Shown here: positions 10,749-19,596 of the stretch, in pieces
How positions within the stretch are numbered: the first letter of the stretch is position 1
Layout of the letters: the number at the start of each line of letters is the position of its first letter
Source of the DNA: Rhizobacter koreensis
Lineage (GTDB): Bacteria > Pseudomonadota > Gammaproteobacteria > Burkholderiales > Burkholderiaceae_C
Assembly (NCBI RefSeq): GCF_013366375.1
Contig: NZ_JABWMJ010000001.1
Span: forward strand, 62,001-126,000
Direction of reading: 5' to 3'
DNA: 64,000 nt
The notes under the pieces: model-generated
Seen by the model: only the letters and a program-made list of their open reading frames with translations
What the model was told of the DNA's origin: nothing
Databases searched by the model: none
Translations under genes and position numbers: made by a program

Positions 10749-12236
10749 ATGCCTGCTGCCGCGACCGCACCCGACCGCAACCGGCGCCAGGCCGAGGTGG
10801 TCGCGGCGCTGCGCGACGTGCTGCCGGCGCACGCGCTGCTCTGGCGCCGCGAGGACACGGTGCCCTACGAATGCGACGGCCTCACCGCGTATCGCGAGCA
10901 GCCGCTCGTGGTCGTGCTGCCGTCGACCGAAGGCGAGGTCGCCGCGGTCCTGCGCGTGTGCCATCGGCTCGACGTGCCGGTGGTCGCGCGAGGCTCGGGC
11001 ACTGGCCTTTCGGGCGGGGCGCTGCCGCACACGCTGGGCGTGACGCTGTCGCTCGCCAAGTTCAACCGCATCGTCTCGATCGATCCGCTGGCGCGCACCG
11101 CGACCGTGCAGTGCGGCGTCCGCAACCTCGCGGTCAGCGAAGCCGCGGCGGCGTACGGCCTCTACTACGCGCCCGACCCGAGCAGCCAGATCGCGTGCTC
11201 GATCGGCGGCAACGTCGCCGAGAACTCGGGTGGCGTGCACTGCCTCAAGTACGGTCTCACCCTGCACAACGTGCTGAAGGTGCGCGGCTTCACGGCCGAG
11301 GGGGACGCGGTCGAGTTCGGCAGCGACGCGCTCGACGTCGCAGGCCTCGACCTGATGACGGTGCTGGTCGGCAGCGAAGGCATGCTCGCCGTCGCGATCG
11401 AGGTCACGGTGCGCCTGCTGCCCAAGCCGCAGCTCGCGCGTTGCGTGATGGCGAGCTTCGACGACGTGCGCAAGGCCGGCGACGCGGTCGCCAACGTCAT
11501 CGCCGCCGGCATCATCCCCGCCGGGCTCGAGATGATGGACAAGCCGATGACGGCCGCGGTCGAGGACTTCGTGCACGCCGGCTACGACCTCGAGGCCGCG
11601 GCGATCCTGCTCTGCGAGAGCGACGGCACGCCCGAGGAGGTCGAGGAGGAGATCGGCCGCATCGAGGCGGTGATGCGGGCGAGCGGCGCAACCCGGCTCG
11701 ACGTCAGCACCAGCGAGGCGCAGCGCCTCAAGTTCTGGAGCGGTCGCAAGAACGCGTTCCCGGCGAGCGGCCGCATCAGCCCCGACTACATGTGCATGGA
11801 CTCGACGATCCCGCGCCGGCGCCTCGCCGACATGCTGCTCGCGATCGCCCGAATGGAGCAGACCTACGGGCTGCGCTGCGCCAACGTGTTCCACGCCGGC
11901 GACGGCAACCTGCACCCCTTGATCCTGTTCGACGCCAACGACCCCGACCAGCTGCACCGCGCCGAGCTGTTCGGTGCCGACATCCTCGAGACCAGCGTTG
12001 AAATGGGCGGCACGGTGACCGGCGAGCACGGCGTCGGTGTCGAGAAGCTGGCGTCGATGTGCGTGCAGTTCTCGCCCGCCGAGCGCGAGCAGATGCTGGC
12101 GCTCAAGCACGCGTTCGACCCGAAGCGGCTGCTCAACCCCGGCAAGGTGATCCCGTCGCTGGTGCGCTGCGCCGAGTACGGGAAGATGCACGTCTCGCGT
12201 GGCATGCTGGCGTTCCCGGACATCCCCCGCTTCTAG
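10749..12236 (+). CDS. glcD: Glycolate oxidase subunit GlcD (FAD-linked oxidase)
   Basis: 495 aa, usual GlcD length. The FAD-binding PCMH domain has VVARGSGTGLSGGALP near 79-94 and SIGGNVAENSGGVH near 152-165. The C-terminal oxidase domain has FHAGDGNLHPLILFD near 380. It oxidises glycolate (or D-lactate) to glyoxylate and passes electrons through GlcE and GlcF to quinone at the inner membrane. It is first gene of a three-gene operon; the next gene starts 12 bp after its stop. No glcC-type regulator is adjacent. Confidence 0.95.
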   Translation: MPAAATAPDRNRRQAEVVAALRDVLPAHALLWRREDTVPYECDGLTAYREQPLVVVLPSTEGEVAAVLRVCHRLDVPVVARGSGTGLSGGALPHTLGVTLSLAKFNRIVSIDPLARTATVQCGVRNLAVSEAAAAYGLYYAPDPSSQIACSIGGNVAENSGGVHCLKYGLTLHNVLKVRGFTAEGDAVEFGSDALDVAGLDLMTVLVGSEGMLAVAIEVTVRLLPKPQLARCVMASFDDVRKAGDAVANVIAAGIIPAGLEMMDKPMTAAVEDFVHAGYDLEAAAILLCESDGTPEEVEEEIGRIEAVMRASGATRLDVSTSEAQRLKFWSGRKNAFPASGRISPDYMCMDSTIPRRRLADMLLAIARMEQTYGLRCANVFHAGDGNLHPLILFDANDPDQLHRAELFGADILETSVEMGGTVTGEHGVGVEKLASMCVQFSPAEREQMLALKHAFDPKRLLNPGKVIPSLVRCAEYGKMHVSRGMLAFPDIPRF

Positions 12237-12247
12237 GTCGCCGAGGC

Positions 12248-13396
12248 ATGGACGCGACCCTCGCCAGCCTCGGCGGCGTGCAGCCGGCCGCGCCGCTCGA
12301 GCCGCGCAGCACCGGCGCGCTCGCCGACGCGATCGAGCAGGTGCGCGCCGCGCACGCGAGCGGTCGCCCGTTGCGGATGCGCGGCGGCGGCAGCAAGGAC
12401 TTCTACGGCGAAGCGCCGGTCGGCGACGTGCTCGACACGCGCAGCTGGCCCTCGAGCCACGTGCACGAACCGACCGAGCTGGTGGTGGTCGCCGGCGCGG
12501 CGATGCGGGTGGCGGACCTCGAGGCGGTGCTCGCGGCGCACGACCAGCACCTCGCCTTCGAACCACCGCGCTTCGCCCTCGGGTCGACCGTCGGCGGCAT
12601 GGTCGCGGCCGGCCTCTCCGGTCCGGCGCGCGCGTCGGCGGGCGCCGTGCGCGACCACGTGCTCGGCGTCACGCTGCTGAGCGGCCGCGGCGAGCTGCTG
12701 AGCTTCGGCGGGCAGGTGATCAAGAACGTCGCCGGCTACGACGTGTCGCGGCTCGTCGCCGGCTCGCTGGGCCTCCTCGGCGCGATCGTCGACGTGTCGC
12801 TGAAGGTGCTGCCGCGCCCCGCCGCCACGGCGACGCTGCGCTTCGACCTCAACGTCACCGACGCGCTGACGCGGCTCAACCGCTGGGGCGGCCAGCCGCT
12901 GCCGCTGAACGCGAGCGCATGGTGGAACGGCAGCCTCGTCGTGCGGCTCGCCGGTGCGGCGGCGGCGGTGGCCGCGGCGACCCGCACGCTCGGCGGCGAC
13001 GTCATCGAGCCGGCTGCCGCCGAGCGCTTCTGGACCGGCCTGCGCGATCAGACCGACGAGTACTTCGCAGCCGCGCACGACGCGGTCGCGCATCAGGACG
13101 CCGCGCTCTGGCGGGTCTCGCTGCCGCAGACCGCGCCGCCGCTCGGCCTCGCGGGCGACGAGCTGATCGAGTGGCACGGGGCGCAGCGCTGGCTCGTCAC
13201 CGCGCTGCCCGCCGCGCAGGTGCGCGCCGCGGCGGCGGCCGCCGGCGGACACGCGACGATCTTCCGCGCGCGCGACAAGTCGGCGGGCGTGTTCACGCCG
13301 CTCGCGCCGCCCCTGCAGCGCATCCACGAGCGTCTGAAAGACGCGTTCGACCCGAAACGAATCCTCAACCCGGGGCGCCTCTACCCGGGCCTCTGA
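12248..13396 (+). CDS. glcE: Glycolate oxidase subunit GlcE
   Basis: 382 aa with a single FAD-binding domain (RMRGGGSKDFYG near 41-52; LGSTVGGMVAAGLSGP near 114-129) and without GlcD's long catalytic domain. The C-terminal DAFDPKRILNPGRLYPG is the shared family end. I chose ATG 12248, just after glcD's stop, because the family N-terminus fits there; the longer frame would overlap glcD. It works as the FAD/electron-transfer partner in the GlcDEF complex. Confidence 0.94.
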   Translation: MDATLASLGGVQPAAPLEPRSTGALADAIEQVRAAHASGRPLRMRGGGSKDFYGEAPVGDVLDTRSWPSSHVHEPTELVVVAGAAMRVADLEAVLAAHDQHLAFEPPRFALGSTVGGMVAAGLSGPARASAGAVRDHVLGVTLLSGRGELLSFGGQVIKNVAGYDVSRLVAGSLGLLGAIVDVSLKVLPRPAATATLRFDLNVTDALTRLNRWGGQPLPLNASAWWNGSLVVRLAGAAAAVAAATRTLGGDVIEPAAAERFWTGLRDQTDEYFAAAHDAVAHQDAALWRVSLPQTAPPLGLAGDELIEWHGAQRWLVTALPAAQVRAAAAAAGGHATIFRARDKSAGVFTPLAPPLQRIHERLKDAFDPKRILNPGRLYPGL

Positions 13397-13399
13397 CGC

Positions 13400-14656
13400 A
13401 TGCAGACCGAACTCGCGCCCGAATTCAAGGGCACCCCGGAGGGCGACGAAGCCGAGGCGATCCTGCGCAAGTGCGTGCACTGCGGGTTCTGCACCGCGAC
13501 GTGCCCGACCTACCAGGTCCTCGGCGACGAGCTCGACGGCCCGCGCGGCCGCATCTACCTGATGAAGCAGGTGCTCGAAGGCAAGGAGCCGACGCGCGCG
13601 ACGCAGATCCACCTCGACCGCTGCCTGACCTGCCTCAACTGCGAGACCACCTGCCCGTCGGGCGTGCAGTACGGCAACCTGGTCGAGATCGGGCGCCGCA
13701 TCGTCGACGCCAAGGTGCCGCGCCCGGCCGGCGAGCAGGCGCTGCGCTGGACCCTGAAGGAAGGCCTGACGTCGCCCCTCTTCGACCCCGCGATGAAGGT
13801 CGGCCAGCGCGTGCGCGGCCTCTTGCCGAAGGCGCTGCGCAACAAGGTGCCGGCGCCGACGGAGCGGCGCGCGCACGCGTGGCCGCGAACCGAGCACGCG
13901 CGCAAGGTGCTGATGCTCGCCGGCTGCGTGCAGCCGTCGATGCTGCCGAACATCAACGCGGCGACCGCGCGCGTGCTCGACGCCGCCGGCATCCAGACGC
14001 TGGTCGCGCCCGACGCCGGCTGCTGCGGTGCGATCCGCCTGCACCTCAACGACCACCACGGTGCGCTCGAGCACGTGCGACGCAACGTCGACGCGTGGTC
14101 GCGCGCGATCGAACGCGCCGAGGCCGCCGGGCAGCCGATCGAGGCGGTGGTGATCAACGCGTCCGGCTGCGGCGTCACGGTCAAGGACTACGGGCGGCTG
14201 CTCGCCGACGAGCCGGCCTACGCGGCACGCGCCGCGCGCATCGCCGGGCTCGCGCGCGACCTCGGCGAGCTGCTCCCGGACCTGGTGCCAACGCTCGCGC
14301 CGAAACTGCGGACCCCGGCACCACGCCGGATTGCGTTCCACCCGCCGTGCACGCTGCAGCACGGCCAGCGGGTGCGCGGCGTCGTCGAAAGCGGCTTGAC
14401 GGCGCTCGGCTTCGACGTGCGCCTCGCGCCGCACGAGGCACACCTCTGCTGCGGCTCGGCCGGCACCTACTCGGTGCTGCACCCCGAGATGGCGACGACG
14501 CTGCGCGACCGCAAGCTCGCCAACCTCGGTGCCGCCGATCCGCAGGTTATCGCATCGGCCAACGTCGGCTGCATCCAGCACCTGCAGAGCGGCACCGCGA
14601 CGCCGGTGCGGCACTGGGTCGAGCTGGTCGACGAGGCGCTGGTCGGCGCCGGCTGA
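13400..14656 (+). CDS. glcF: Glycolate oxidase iron-sulfur subunit GlcF
   Basis: 418 aa, starting 4 nt after the glcE stop. Two 4Fe-4S motifs are visible: Cys25-28-31-35 (CVHCGFCTATCP) and Cys75-78-81-85 (CLTCLNCETTCP). Two CCG domains follow (CCGAIRLH near 209 and CCGSAGTYS near 351), typical of heterodisulfide-reductase-like electron carriers. It relays electrons from the flavin subunits to the quinone pool. It is the last gene of the operon, followed directly by a strong hairpin. Confidence 0.95.
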   Translation: MQTELAPEFKGTPEGDEAEAILRKCVHCGFCTATCPTYQVLGDELDGPRGRIYLMKQVLEGKEPTRATQIHLDRCLTCLNCETTCPSGVQYGNLVEIGRRIVDAKVPRPAGEQALRWTLKEGLTSPLFDPAMKVGQRVRGLLPKALRNKVPAPTERRAHAWPRTEHARKVLMLAGCVQPSMLPNINAATARVLDAAGIQTLVAPDAGCCGAIRLHLNDHHGALEHVRRNVDAWSRAIERAEAAGQPIEAVVINASGCGVTVKDYGRLLADEPAYAARAARIAGLARDLGELLPDLVPTLAPKLRTPAPRRIAFHPPCTLQHGQRVRGVVESGLTALGFDVRLAPHEAHLCCGSAGTYSVLHPEMATTLRDRKLANLGAADPQVIASANVGCIQHLQSGTATPVRHWVELVDEALVGAG

Positions 14657-14657
14657 C

Positions 14658-14690
14658 GGCGCCGCGTCCTTGCGTCGGACGCTCGGCGCC
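14658..14690 (+). terminator. Probable terminator of glcDEF
   Basis: Directly after the glcF stop, GGCGCC + GCGTCC pairs with GGACGC + GGCGCC, giving 12 bp with a 2-nt bulge and a 7-nt loop. There is no U tract. The position between convergent genes supports a terminator. Confidence 0.55.
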
Positions 14691-14775
14691 GCGGGCTGAC
14701 GCGCAACGCTCTGCCCCGCATCGCGTCCACTTGGTTTCGCGCCGGCCGGCCGGACCGCCGCCCGCGGAGCTGGCG

Positions 14776-15567
14776 TCAGCGCCGGCTGCGGCCGAGCGCC
14801 TCGACCTCGAACGAGGCGCCGTCGCCCACCTCGTCGATGCAGGGCGGCGTGCCCGGCGCCAGCACGCCGGGCCTGAGCCGAACTGGCTTGTCGCTCGCGA
14901 TGTTGCCGCTGCGGGTCTCGACCCGCCGTGTCGAGAGGTTGGCGCTGGTCTCGGTGGTTTCGCCGCTGCCGCGGTGCGTGCTGCTGCGGTCGTAGCCGAT
15001 GAGTCGGAAGCAGCCTTGCTGCAGGCGAAACGTGAACCGCACCTCCGACGTCTCCCAGCTCCCCGCGCTGGCCCAGAAATGCAGCGCGACCTGCAGCGCC
15101 CCGCGCCTGACCGTGATGCCGGCAAACGGATCGTCCATGGTCGGCGAGTCGTGGCGCGGAATCAGCGTCGCGTTCTGCAGCGCGAGCGCCAGTCCGCCGT
15201 CCGGCTGCGCGAACGCGACGGCGAGCACGCGCGGGTTCGTGTCGAGGCGTTCGCTGCCGAGGTTGCCGCGGTTGTCGAGCACGTGGCGTGGGTCGGTCTG
15301 GTGCAGCACGAACGCGTGATCGGGCCGACCGTCGCCGTTCAGGTCGCCGTCTGCGCGGGCCTTGACCACCCAGCCCGGCGGCATGAAACCGGCAAGCGAC
15401 GTCGCTCGCGTCGGCAGGGGCGGGATCGTGGCCGCGCGGATGACGAGCTCGGCGGCATTGGCACGACCATTCGGCATGGCGGCGACGAGGACCGTCGCCA
15501 GAGCGATCACGCGCCCGTGCGTCGAGCTCGCCCCGCGCGCGGCTGGCCGTGGCAGCGCCGCGATCAC
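14776..15567 (-). CDS. Secreted protein of unknown function with a calcium-loop-like motif
   Basis: About 263 aa. A signal peptide (VIALATVLVAAMPNGRANA) is followed by a roughly 220-residue domain I do not recognise. DGDLNGDGRPDHAFVL resembles the Asp-rich calcium loop of VCBS/FG-GAP or dockerin repeats. A Cys pair (QGCFRLIG and PPCIDEV) could form a disulfide. Start choice: GTG 15567 lies 2 nt after the SDR stop codon and could be coupled to it; GTG 15510 would start right at the signal peptide. It may be co-transcribed with the SDR. Confidence 0.75.
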   Translation of the reverse strand: MIAALPRPAARGASSTHGRVIALATVLVAAMPNGRANAAELVIRAATIPPLPTRATSLAGFMPPGWVVKARADGDLNGDGRPDHAFVLHQTDPRHVLDNRGNLGSERLDTNPRVLAVAFAQPDGGLALALQNATLIPRHDSPTMDDPFAGITVRRGALQVALHFWASAGSWETSEVRFTFRLQQGCFRLIGYDRSSTHRGSGETTETSANLSTRRVETRSGNIASDKPVRLRPGVLAPGTPPCIDEVGDGASFEVEALGRSRR

Positions 15568-15569
15568 CT

Positions 15570-16331
15570 TCAGATGCAACGCCCGCCGTCGACCTCGAGC
15601 GCGACGCCGGTGATCATCGAGGCCTCGTCGCTGCACAGGAAGCACGCCGCGTGGCCCATGTCCTCGGGGGTCGAGAAGCGGCCGAGCGGGATTGTCGAGA
15701 GGAACTTCGCACGGACCTCCGGCGTGTCCTCGCCCATGAAGGTCTTGAGGAGCGGCGTCTCGCCGGCCACCGGGTTGAGCGCATTCACGCGGATGCCGAA
15801 CGGCGCGAGTTCGACCGCCATCGCACGCGTCGCGGTGATCACCCAGCCCTTGCTGGCGTTGTACCAGGTGAGGCGCGGGCGCGGACTCACGCCGCCGGTG
15901 CTGGCGACGTTGAGGAAGCTGGCTCCCACCTCGCCGCGCTCGCGCGCCGCCTTGAAGCGCGGCACCGCCGCCTGCGCGACCAGGTAGATCGCCTTCATGT
16001 TGACGGCGACGATGCGGTCGAACGCGTCCTCGGCGAGGCCTTCGAGCGGCTGCGGCACGTGGCCGACGCCGGCGTTGTTGACGATCGTCGTGAGGCCGCC
16101 GAACGCGTCGTAGGCCGCCTCGATCATCGCGTCGACGTCGGCGCGGACCGCGACGTCGGCACGCACCGCACGCGCGCGCTCGCCGAGCTCGCCGGCGACG
16201 CGCTCGGCCGCCGCGGCATCGCGATCGACGACCAGCACGCGGGCTCCTTCGGCGACGAACCTGGCGGCGATACCGGCGCCGAACCCGGAACCGGCGCCGG
16301 TGACGATCGCGATCTTGTGCTCGAGTCTCAT
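15570..16331 (-). CDS. Short-chain dehydrogenase/reductase (SDR)
   Basis: 253 aa, classical SDR. The cofactor motif is TGAGSGFG at 11-18, followed by VVDRD after strand 2, which suggests NAD(H). NNAG is at 85-88 and the catalytic residues are Ser144, Tyr157 and Lys161 (YNASK). It ends VDGGRCI. The substrate is unknown. It is divergent from the NTF2-like gene; the intergenic region carries one of two related 17-bp palindromes, so it may be controlled by the MmyB-like regulator. CACAAT lies 6 nt before the ATG with no Shine-Dalgarno sequence. Confidence 0.93.
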   Translation of the reverse strand: MRLEHKIAIVTGAGSGFGAGIAARFVAEGARVLVVDRDAAAAERVAGELGERARAVRADVAVRADVDAMIEAAYDAFGGLTTIVNNAGVGHVPQPLEGLAEDAFDRIVAVNMKAIYLVAQAAVPRFKAARERGEVGASFLNVASTGGVSPRPRLTWYNASKGWVITATRAMAVELAPFGIRVNALNPVAGETPLLKTFMGEDTPEVRAKFLSTIPLGRFSTPEDMGHAACFLCSDEASMITGVALEVDGGRCI

Positions 16332-16337
16332 CGACGC

Positions 16338-16343
16338 ATTGTG
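16338..16343 (-). promoter_or_regulatory. Candidate leaderless -10 element for the SDR gene
   Basis: CACAAT on the minus strand lies 6 nt before the ATG at 16331. Confidence 0.35.
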
Positions 16344-16391
16344 AGCGCCGCGGGGCGCGCGCACCCATCGGGTCCGCTCCGGAGGCCCGAC

Positions 16392-16408
16392 ATGACCTGC
16401 GACGTCAT
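16392..16408. promoter_or_regulatory. Probable operator copy 1 (SDR / NTF2-like intergenic)
   Basis: The imperfect palindrome ATGACCTGCGACGTCAT matches 14 of 17 positions of the palindrome in front of the regulator gene at 17694-17710. It lies in the 148-bp divergent region between the SDR and NTF2-like genes. Confidence 0.6.
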
Positions 16409-16479
16409 CGCGCTCGTGCAGCGCATGTCGGAAGCTCTTCTCCGCCGCGCTTCGTCGGCGCATTCACGAGGATCACACC

Positions 16480-16845
16480 ATGACCGACCCCAACGCCATC
16501 GCCTCGACCTACCTGCGCACCTGGAACGAGACCACGCCCGATGCCCGGGCCGCGCTGTTGCGCGACGCGTGGAGCGACGACGCGAGCTACGTCGACCCGC
16601 TGGCCGCGGCGCGCGGCGCCGCGCAGATCGACGCACTGATCGGCGGCGTGCAGGCGCGCTTTCCGGGCTTTCGCTTCACGCTGCGCGGCACGCCCGACGG
16701 GCACGGCGACCACGTGCGCTTCGGCTGGTCGCTCGGACCCGACGGCGTCGAGGCGCCGATCGAAGGCAGCGACGTGCTCGAGCTGAAGGACGGGCGCATC
16801 CGGCGCGTCGTCGGCTTCCTCGACAAGGTGCCGGCCGCCGCCTAA
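16480..16845 (+). CDS. NTF2-like / SnoaL-like protein
   Basis: 121 aa with the NTF2-like cone fold pattern: N-terminal helix TYLRTWNETTPDARAALL, WSDDASYVDP, the central RFTLRGTPDGHGDHVRFGWSL strands, and the final GRIRRVVGFLDKVP. Proteins of this type are small-molecule-binding isomerases, cyclases or scaffolds; the ligand here is unknown. GAGGATCA lies 5-12 nt before the ATG. Its stop codon overlaps the stop of the convergent regulator gene (TAA/TAG share 16843-16844). Confidence 0.88.
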   Translation: MTDPNAIASTYLRTWNETTPDARAALLRDAWSDDASYVDPLAAARGAAQIDALIGGVQARFPGFRFTLRGTPDGHGDHVRFGWSLGPDGVEAPIEGSDVLELKDGRIRRVVGFLDKVPAAA

Positions 16846-17660
16846 GCGTCTTGCCCGGCCTGCGCCGCGGCGTCGAACGCGCGGCGCAGCGCCGCGGCGG
16901 TCTCAGCGTCGGCCGGGAAGAAGGTCTCGAGCGCGAGCTCGGCGAGCGTCACGTCGACCGGCGTTCCGAACACGGTGGTGGTGCTGATGAACGAGAGGCG
17001 CCCGCCACTGGTGTCGAGCACCAGCGGCACGACGATCGGCGGCTCGCCGCCCGGCGCGTGCAGCGGCTCGTCGGGGCCCGGATACGCGGCGAGCTCCTCG
17101 CGCAGCGCATGCAGCACGGGGTCGGCGCTCGCGGTCGCCTGCTGCGCGAGGCGCGCCAGCACGTGGGCGCGCCAGGCGCCGAGGTTGACGATGCGCGGCG
17201 CGAGGCCGTCCGGGTGAAGGCTCAGCCGCAGCGCGTTCACCGGCGGCTGCAGCAGCTCGGGCGCGACGCCGCCGAGCAGCAGCCCGACCGCGCGGTTCTG
17301 CATCACGACGTTCCACTCGCGGTCGACCGCCAGCGCGGGGTAGGGCTCGTGCGCGTCGAGCAGGCGCTCGATGACCTGCCGCGCCGCCGCCAGCGCCGGG
17401 CTGTCGAGCGACCGCGCACCGTACATCGGCGCGAACCCGGCCGACGTGAGCAGGCGGTTGCGCTCGCGCAGCGGCACGTCGAGCCGGTTGGCCAGGCGCA
17501 GGATCATCTCGCGGCTCGGCATCGAGCGGCCGGTCTCGAGATAGCTGAGGTGGCGCGTCGACACGTCGGCCTGCAGCGCGAGCTCGAGCTGGCTGAGCTG
17601 GCGCCGCACGCGCCACTGGCGCAGCTGGGTGCCGACGGGAGCGGTAGCGGACGGAATCAT
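16842..17660 (-). CDS. XRE-family regulator with MmyB-like ligand-binding domain
   Basis: 272 aa. An N-terminal helix-turn-helix (QLRQWRVRRQLSQLELALQA, then TRHLSYLETGRSMPS) is followed by the MmyB-like PAS-type ligand domain (ALAVDREWNVVMQNRAVGLLL near 103-123) that in relatives binds fatty-acid-like ligands. It ends with LSFISTTTVFGTPVDVTLAELALETFFPAD. Such regulators often sit beside SDR and NTF2-like genes. A perfect palindrome overlaps the -35 position of its own candidate promoter and a near copy lies between the SDR and NTF2-like genes, which suggests autoregulation and control of the neighbours. Confidence 0.92.
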   Translation of the reverse strand: MIPSATAPVGTQLRQWRVRRQLSQLELALQADVSTRHLSYLETGRSMPSREMILRLANRLDVPLRERNRLLTSAGFAPMYGARSLDSPALAAARQVIERLLDAHEPYPALAVDREWNVVMQNRAVGLLLGGVAPELLQPPVNALRLSLHPDGLAPRIVNLGAWRAHVLARLAQQATASADPVLHALREELAAYPGPDEPLHAPGGEPPIVVPLVLDTSGGRLSFISTTTVFGTPVDVTLAELALETFFPADAETAAALRRAFDAAAQAGQDA

Positions 17661-17666
17661 CCGGCG

Positions 17667-17672
17667 AAGATA
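17667..17672 (-). promoter_or_regulatory. Candidate leaderless -10 element for the MmyB-like regulator
   Basis: TATCTT on the minus strand lies 6 nt before the ATG at 17660, with no Shine-Dalgarno sequence. Confidence 0.45.
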
Positions 17673-17693
17673 ACGCGCGGCTGCGTGGCGGCG

Positions 17694-17710
17694 ATGACCT
17701 CGGAGGTCAT
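17694..17710. promoter_or_regulatory. Probable operator copy 2 (autoregulatory)
   Basis: ATGACCTCGGAGGTCAT is a perfect 8-bp inverted repeat around one central base. It begins 22 bp upstream of the regulator's -10 element and so covers the -35 position, where bound repressor would block RNA polymerase. Confidence 0.65.
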
Positions 17711-17977
17711 GGCGGGCGCGAGACGTCGTGCCGGGCCGCTCGCCCGACGCCCCGGCCGCGGCGCGGCGTTGCGGGTCCGGACCCTCGCCAACGCACCAGC
17801 CGCTCCGCGCCGACGGCCCAGCCTGCGCCGCGCGCGCTCGAAGGCTGAGGCTGTGACTGCGGGCCGGCAACGGCCGCCTGCCGAATGCCGCTGCAGCGAA
17901 CGGCGACGTCAAGGTCCTGGAAGTGCTGGCTCGGGGCGGGGGACTCGCCGCCGGGCAGCCGCGGCCGCTGCCGCCGT

Positions 17978-19474
17978 TCACCCGTGCCGGATCGCCACCG
18001 TCTTGAGCACCGAGAACCCGTAGAGCGCCTCGAAGCCCTTCTCGCGGCCGTGGCCCGAGTGCTTGACGCCGCCGAACGGCAGCTCGACGCCGCCCGCAGC
18101 GCCGTAGTTGTTGACGAAGACCTGTCCGCACTTCAGCGCCCGCGCCATGCGCAGCTGGCGTGCGCCGTCGCGGGTCCAGACGCCGGCGACCAGGCCATAC
18201 GCGGTTCCGTTCGCGATGCGCAGCGCATCGGCTTCGCCGTCGAACGGGATCAGCACCTGCACCGGGCCGAAGATCTCCTGCTGCGCGAGCGCGTCGTCGG
18301 CGTCGACCTCGTCGAACAGCGTCGGCGCCACGTAGTGGCCGCCACGCGGCAGGCCGGCGTCGAGCGGCGCGGCGGCGGCGATGCGCACGCCGCGGTCGCG
18401 GGCGCTCGCGAGGTGCGTCTCGATCTGGTCGCGCTGGCGCCGCGAGATCACGGGGCCGACGTCGACGCCGGCGTCGAGCGCGCGCCCGACCCGCAGCGCT
18501 CGGTAGCGCGCCGCCATCGCGTCGCGCACCGCGGCGTAGACCGGCCGCTCGATGAGGATGCGCGATGCCGCCGAGCAGGTTTGGCCGGCGTTCTGGATGC
18601 CGGCGTTGACGAGGAAGGGCAGCGCCGCCTCGACGTCGGCGTCGGCGAACACGATCTGCGGGCTCTTGCCGCCGAGTTCGAGCGTCACCGGCACCGCGTT
18701 GGCGGCGGCAGCGGCCTGCACCAGTGCCCCGGTGGCCACCGACCCGGTGAACGACAGGTGGTTGACGCGGGGGTGACCGGCGAGCGCGGCGCCCGCTTCC
18801 TCGCCGAGCCCCGGCACGACGTTGAGCGCCCCCGGCGGCAGCCCGGCTTCAGCGGCCAGCCGCGCGAACGCGAGCACCGTGAGGCACGCCTCCTCGGCCG
18901 GCTTGAGCACGCAGGCGTTGCCCATCGCGAGCGCCGCGCCGACGCTGCGCCCGACGATCTGCATCGGGTAGTTCCAAGGCACGATGTGGCCGGTCACCCC
19001 GTGCGGCTCGCGCAGCGTGAGCGCGGTGTAGCCGCTGCGGAACGGCAGCGTCTCGCCATGCACCTTGTCGGCGGCGCCCGCGTAGAACTCCAGGTACCGC
19101 GCCAGCGCGATCGCGTCGGCGCGGCCCTGCACCAGGGGCTTGCCGACGTCGAGCGCCTCGAGCTCGGCAAGGCGATCGGCGTTCTCGAGCACCTTCTGCC
19201 CGAGCGCCGCGAGCAGCCGGCCGCGCTCGGTGGCGTCGAGCGCGCCCCAGGCGCCGGCCAGCGCGTGTTCGGCGGCGTTGACGGCGCGGCTGATGTCGGC
19301 GGCGCCGCCGCGTGCGATCGGCGCGAGCCGGCTGCCCTCGGACGGGTTCTCGAGGTCGAGCGTGGCGCCGCCGTCGGGGGCGCTCCACGCCCCGCCGATC
19401 AGCACCTGATCCGTGGGGAAGCCGATCTCGATGTCCCGGCCCGTGGCCCCTTCGGCGCTGCGCGCTCCTTCCAT
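17978..19474 (-). CDS. NAD(P)-dependent aldehyde dehydrogenase
   Basis: 498 aa, a typical class-3-fold ALDH length. The oxyanion-hole Asn168 (PWNYP), general base Glu266 (LELGGKSP) and nucleophile Cys300 (GQTCSAASR) are all present. It oxidises an aldehyde to the acid in the cytoplasm; the specific substrate cannot be read from the sequence, though betaine-aldehyde and aminoaldehyde enzymes look similar. AGGAG lies 8 nt before the ATG, and TATGAT (19520-19515, minus strand) is a good -10 element. It is divergent from the dipeptide-type transporter operon, which suggests a shared catabolic pathway. Confidence 0.94.
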   Translation of the reverse strand: MEGARSAEGATGRDIEIGFPTDQVLIGGAWSAPDGGATLDLENPSEGSRLAPIARGGAADISRAVNAAEHALAGAWGALDATERGRLLAALGQKVLENADRLAELEALDVGKPLVQGRADAIALARYLEFYAGAADKVHGETLPFRSGYTALTLREPHGVTGHIVPWNYPMQIVGRSVGAALAMGNACVLKPAEEACLTVLAFARLAAEAGLPPGALNVVPGLGEEAGAALAGHPRVNHLSFTGSVATGALVQAAAAANAVPVTLELGGKSPQIVFADADVEAALPFLVNAGIQNAGQTCSAASRILIERPVYAAVRDAMAARYRALRVGRALDAGVDVGPVISRRQRDQIETHLASARDRGVRIAAAAPLDAGLPRGGHYVAPTLFDEVDADDALAQQEIFGPVQVLIPFDGEADALRIANGTAYGLVAGVWTRDGARQLRMARALKCGQVFVNNYGAAGGVELPFGGVKHSGHGREKGFEALYGFSVLKTVAIRHG

Positions 19475-19529
19475 GTCGTGCTCCTGCTCGCGGCGCCCCG
19501 GCCGCTATCGGTCATCATAGGCACGCCCT

Positions 19530-19562
19530 GCGGCGCCGAGCGCCGCCACCGCGGCGCCGAGC
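19530..19562. repeat. Two 12-bp direct repeats upstream of the ABC permease operon
   Basis: GCGGCGCCGAGC occurs at 19530-19541 and 19551-19562, a 21-bp period or about two helical turns. It lies between the divergent aldehyde dehydrogenase and permease genes. It could be a paired regulator site, or chance in GC-rich DNA. Confidence 0.3.
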
Positions 19563-19596
19563 AGCGCCGGCGCCTTTCAGCTTCAGCGAGCCCACC

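Larger units (their letters stand above)
17661..17977 (-). other. Intergenic region upstream of the MmyB-like regulator
   Basis: 317 bp between the regulator start and the end of the aldehyde dehydrogenase gene. Besides the operator and -10 element next to the regulator, the remaining ~260 bp show no coding or RNA signal I can support. Confidence 0.5.
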
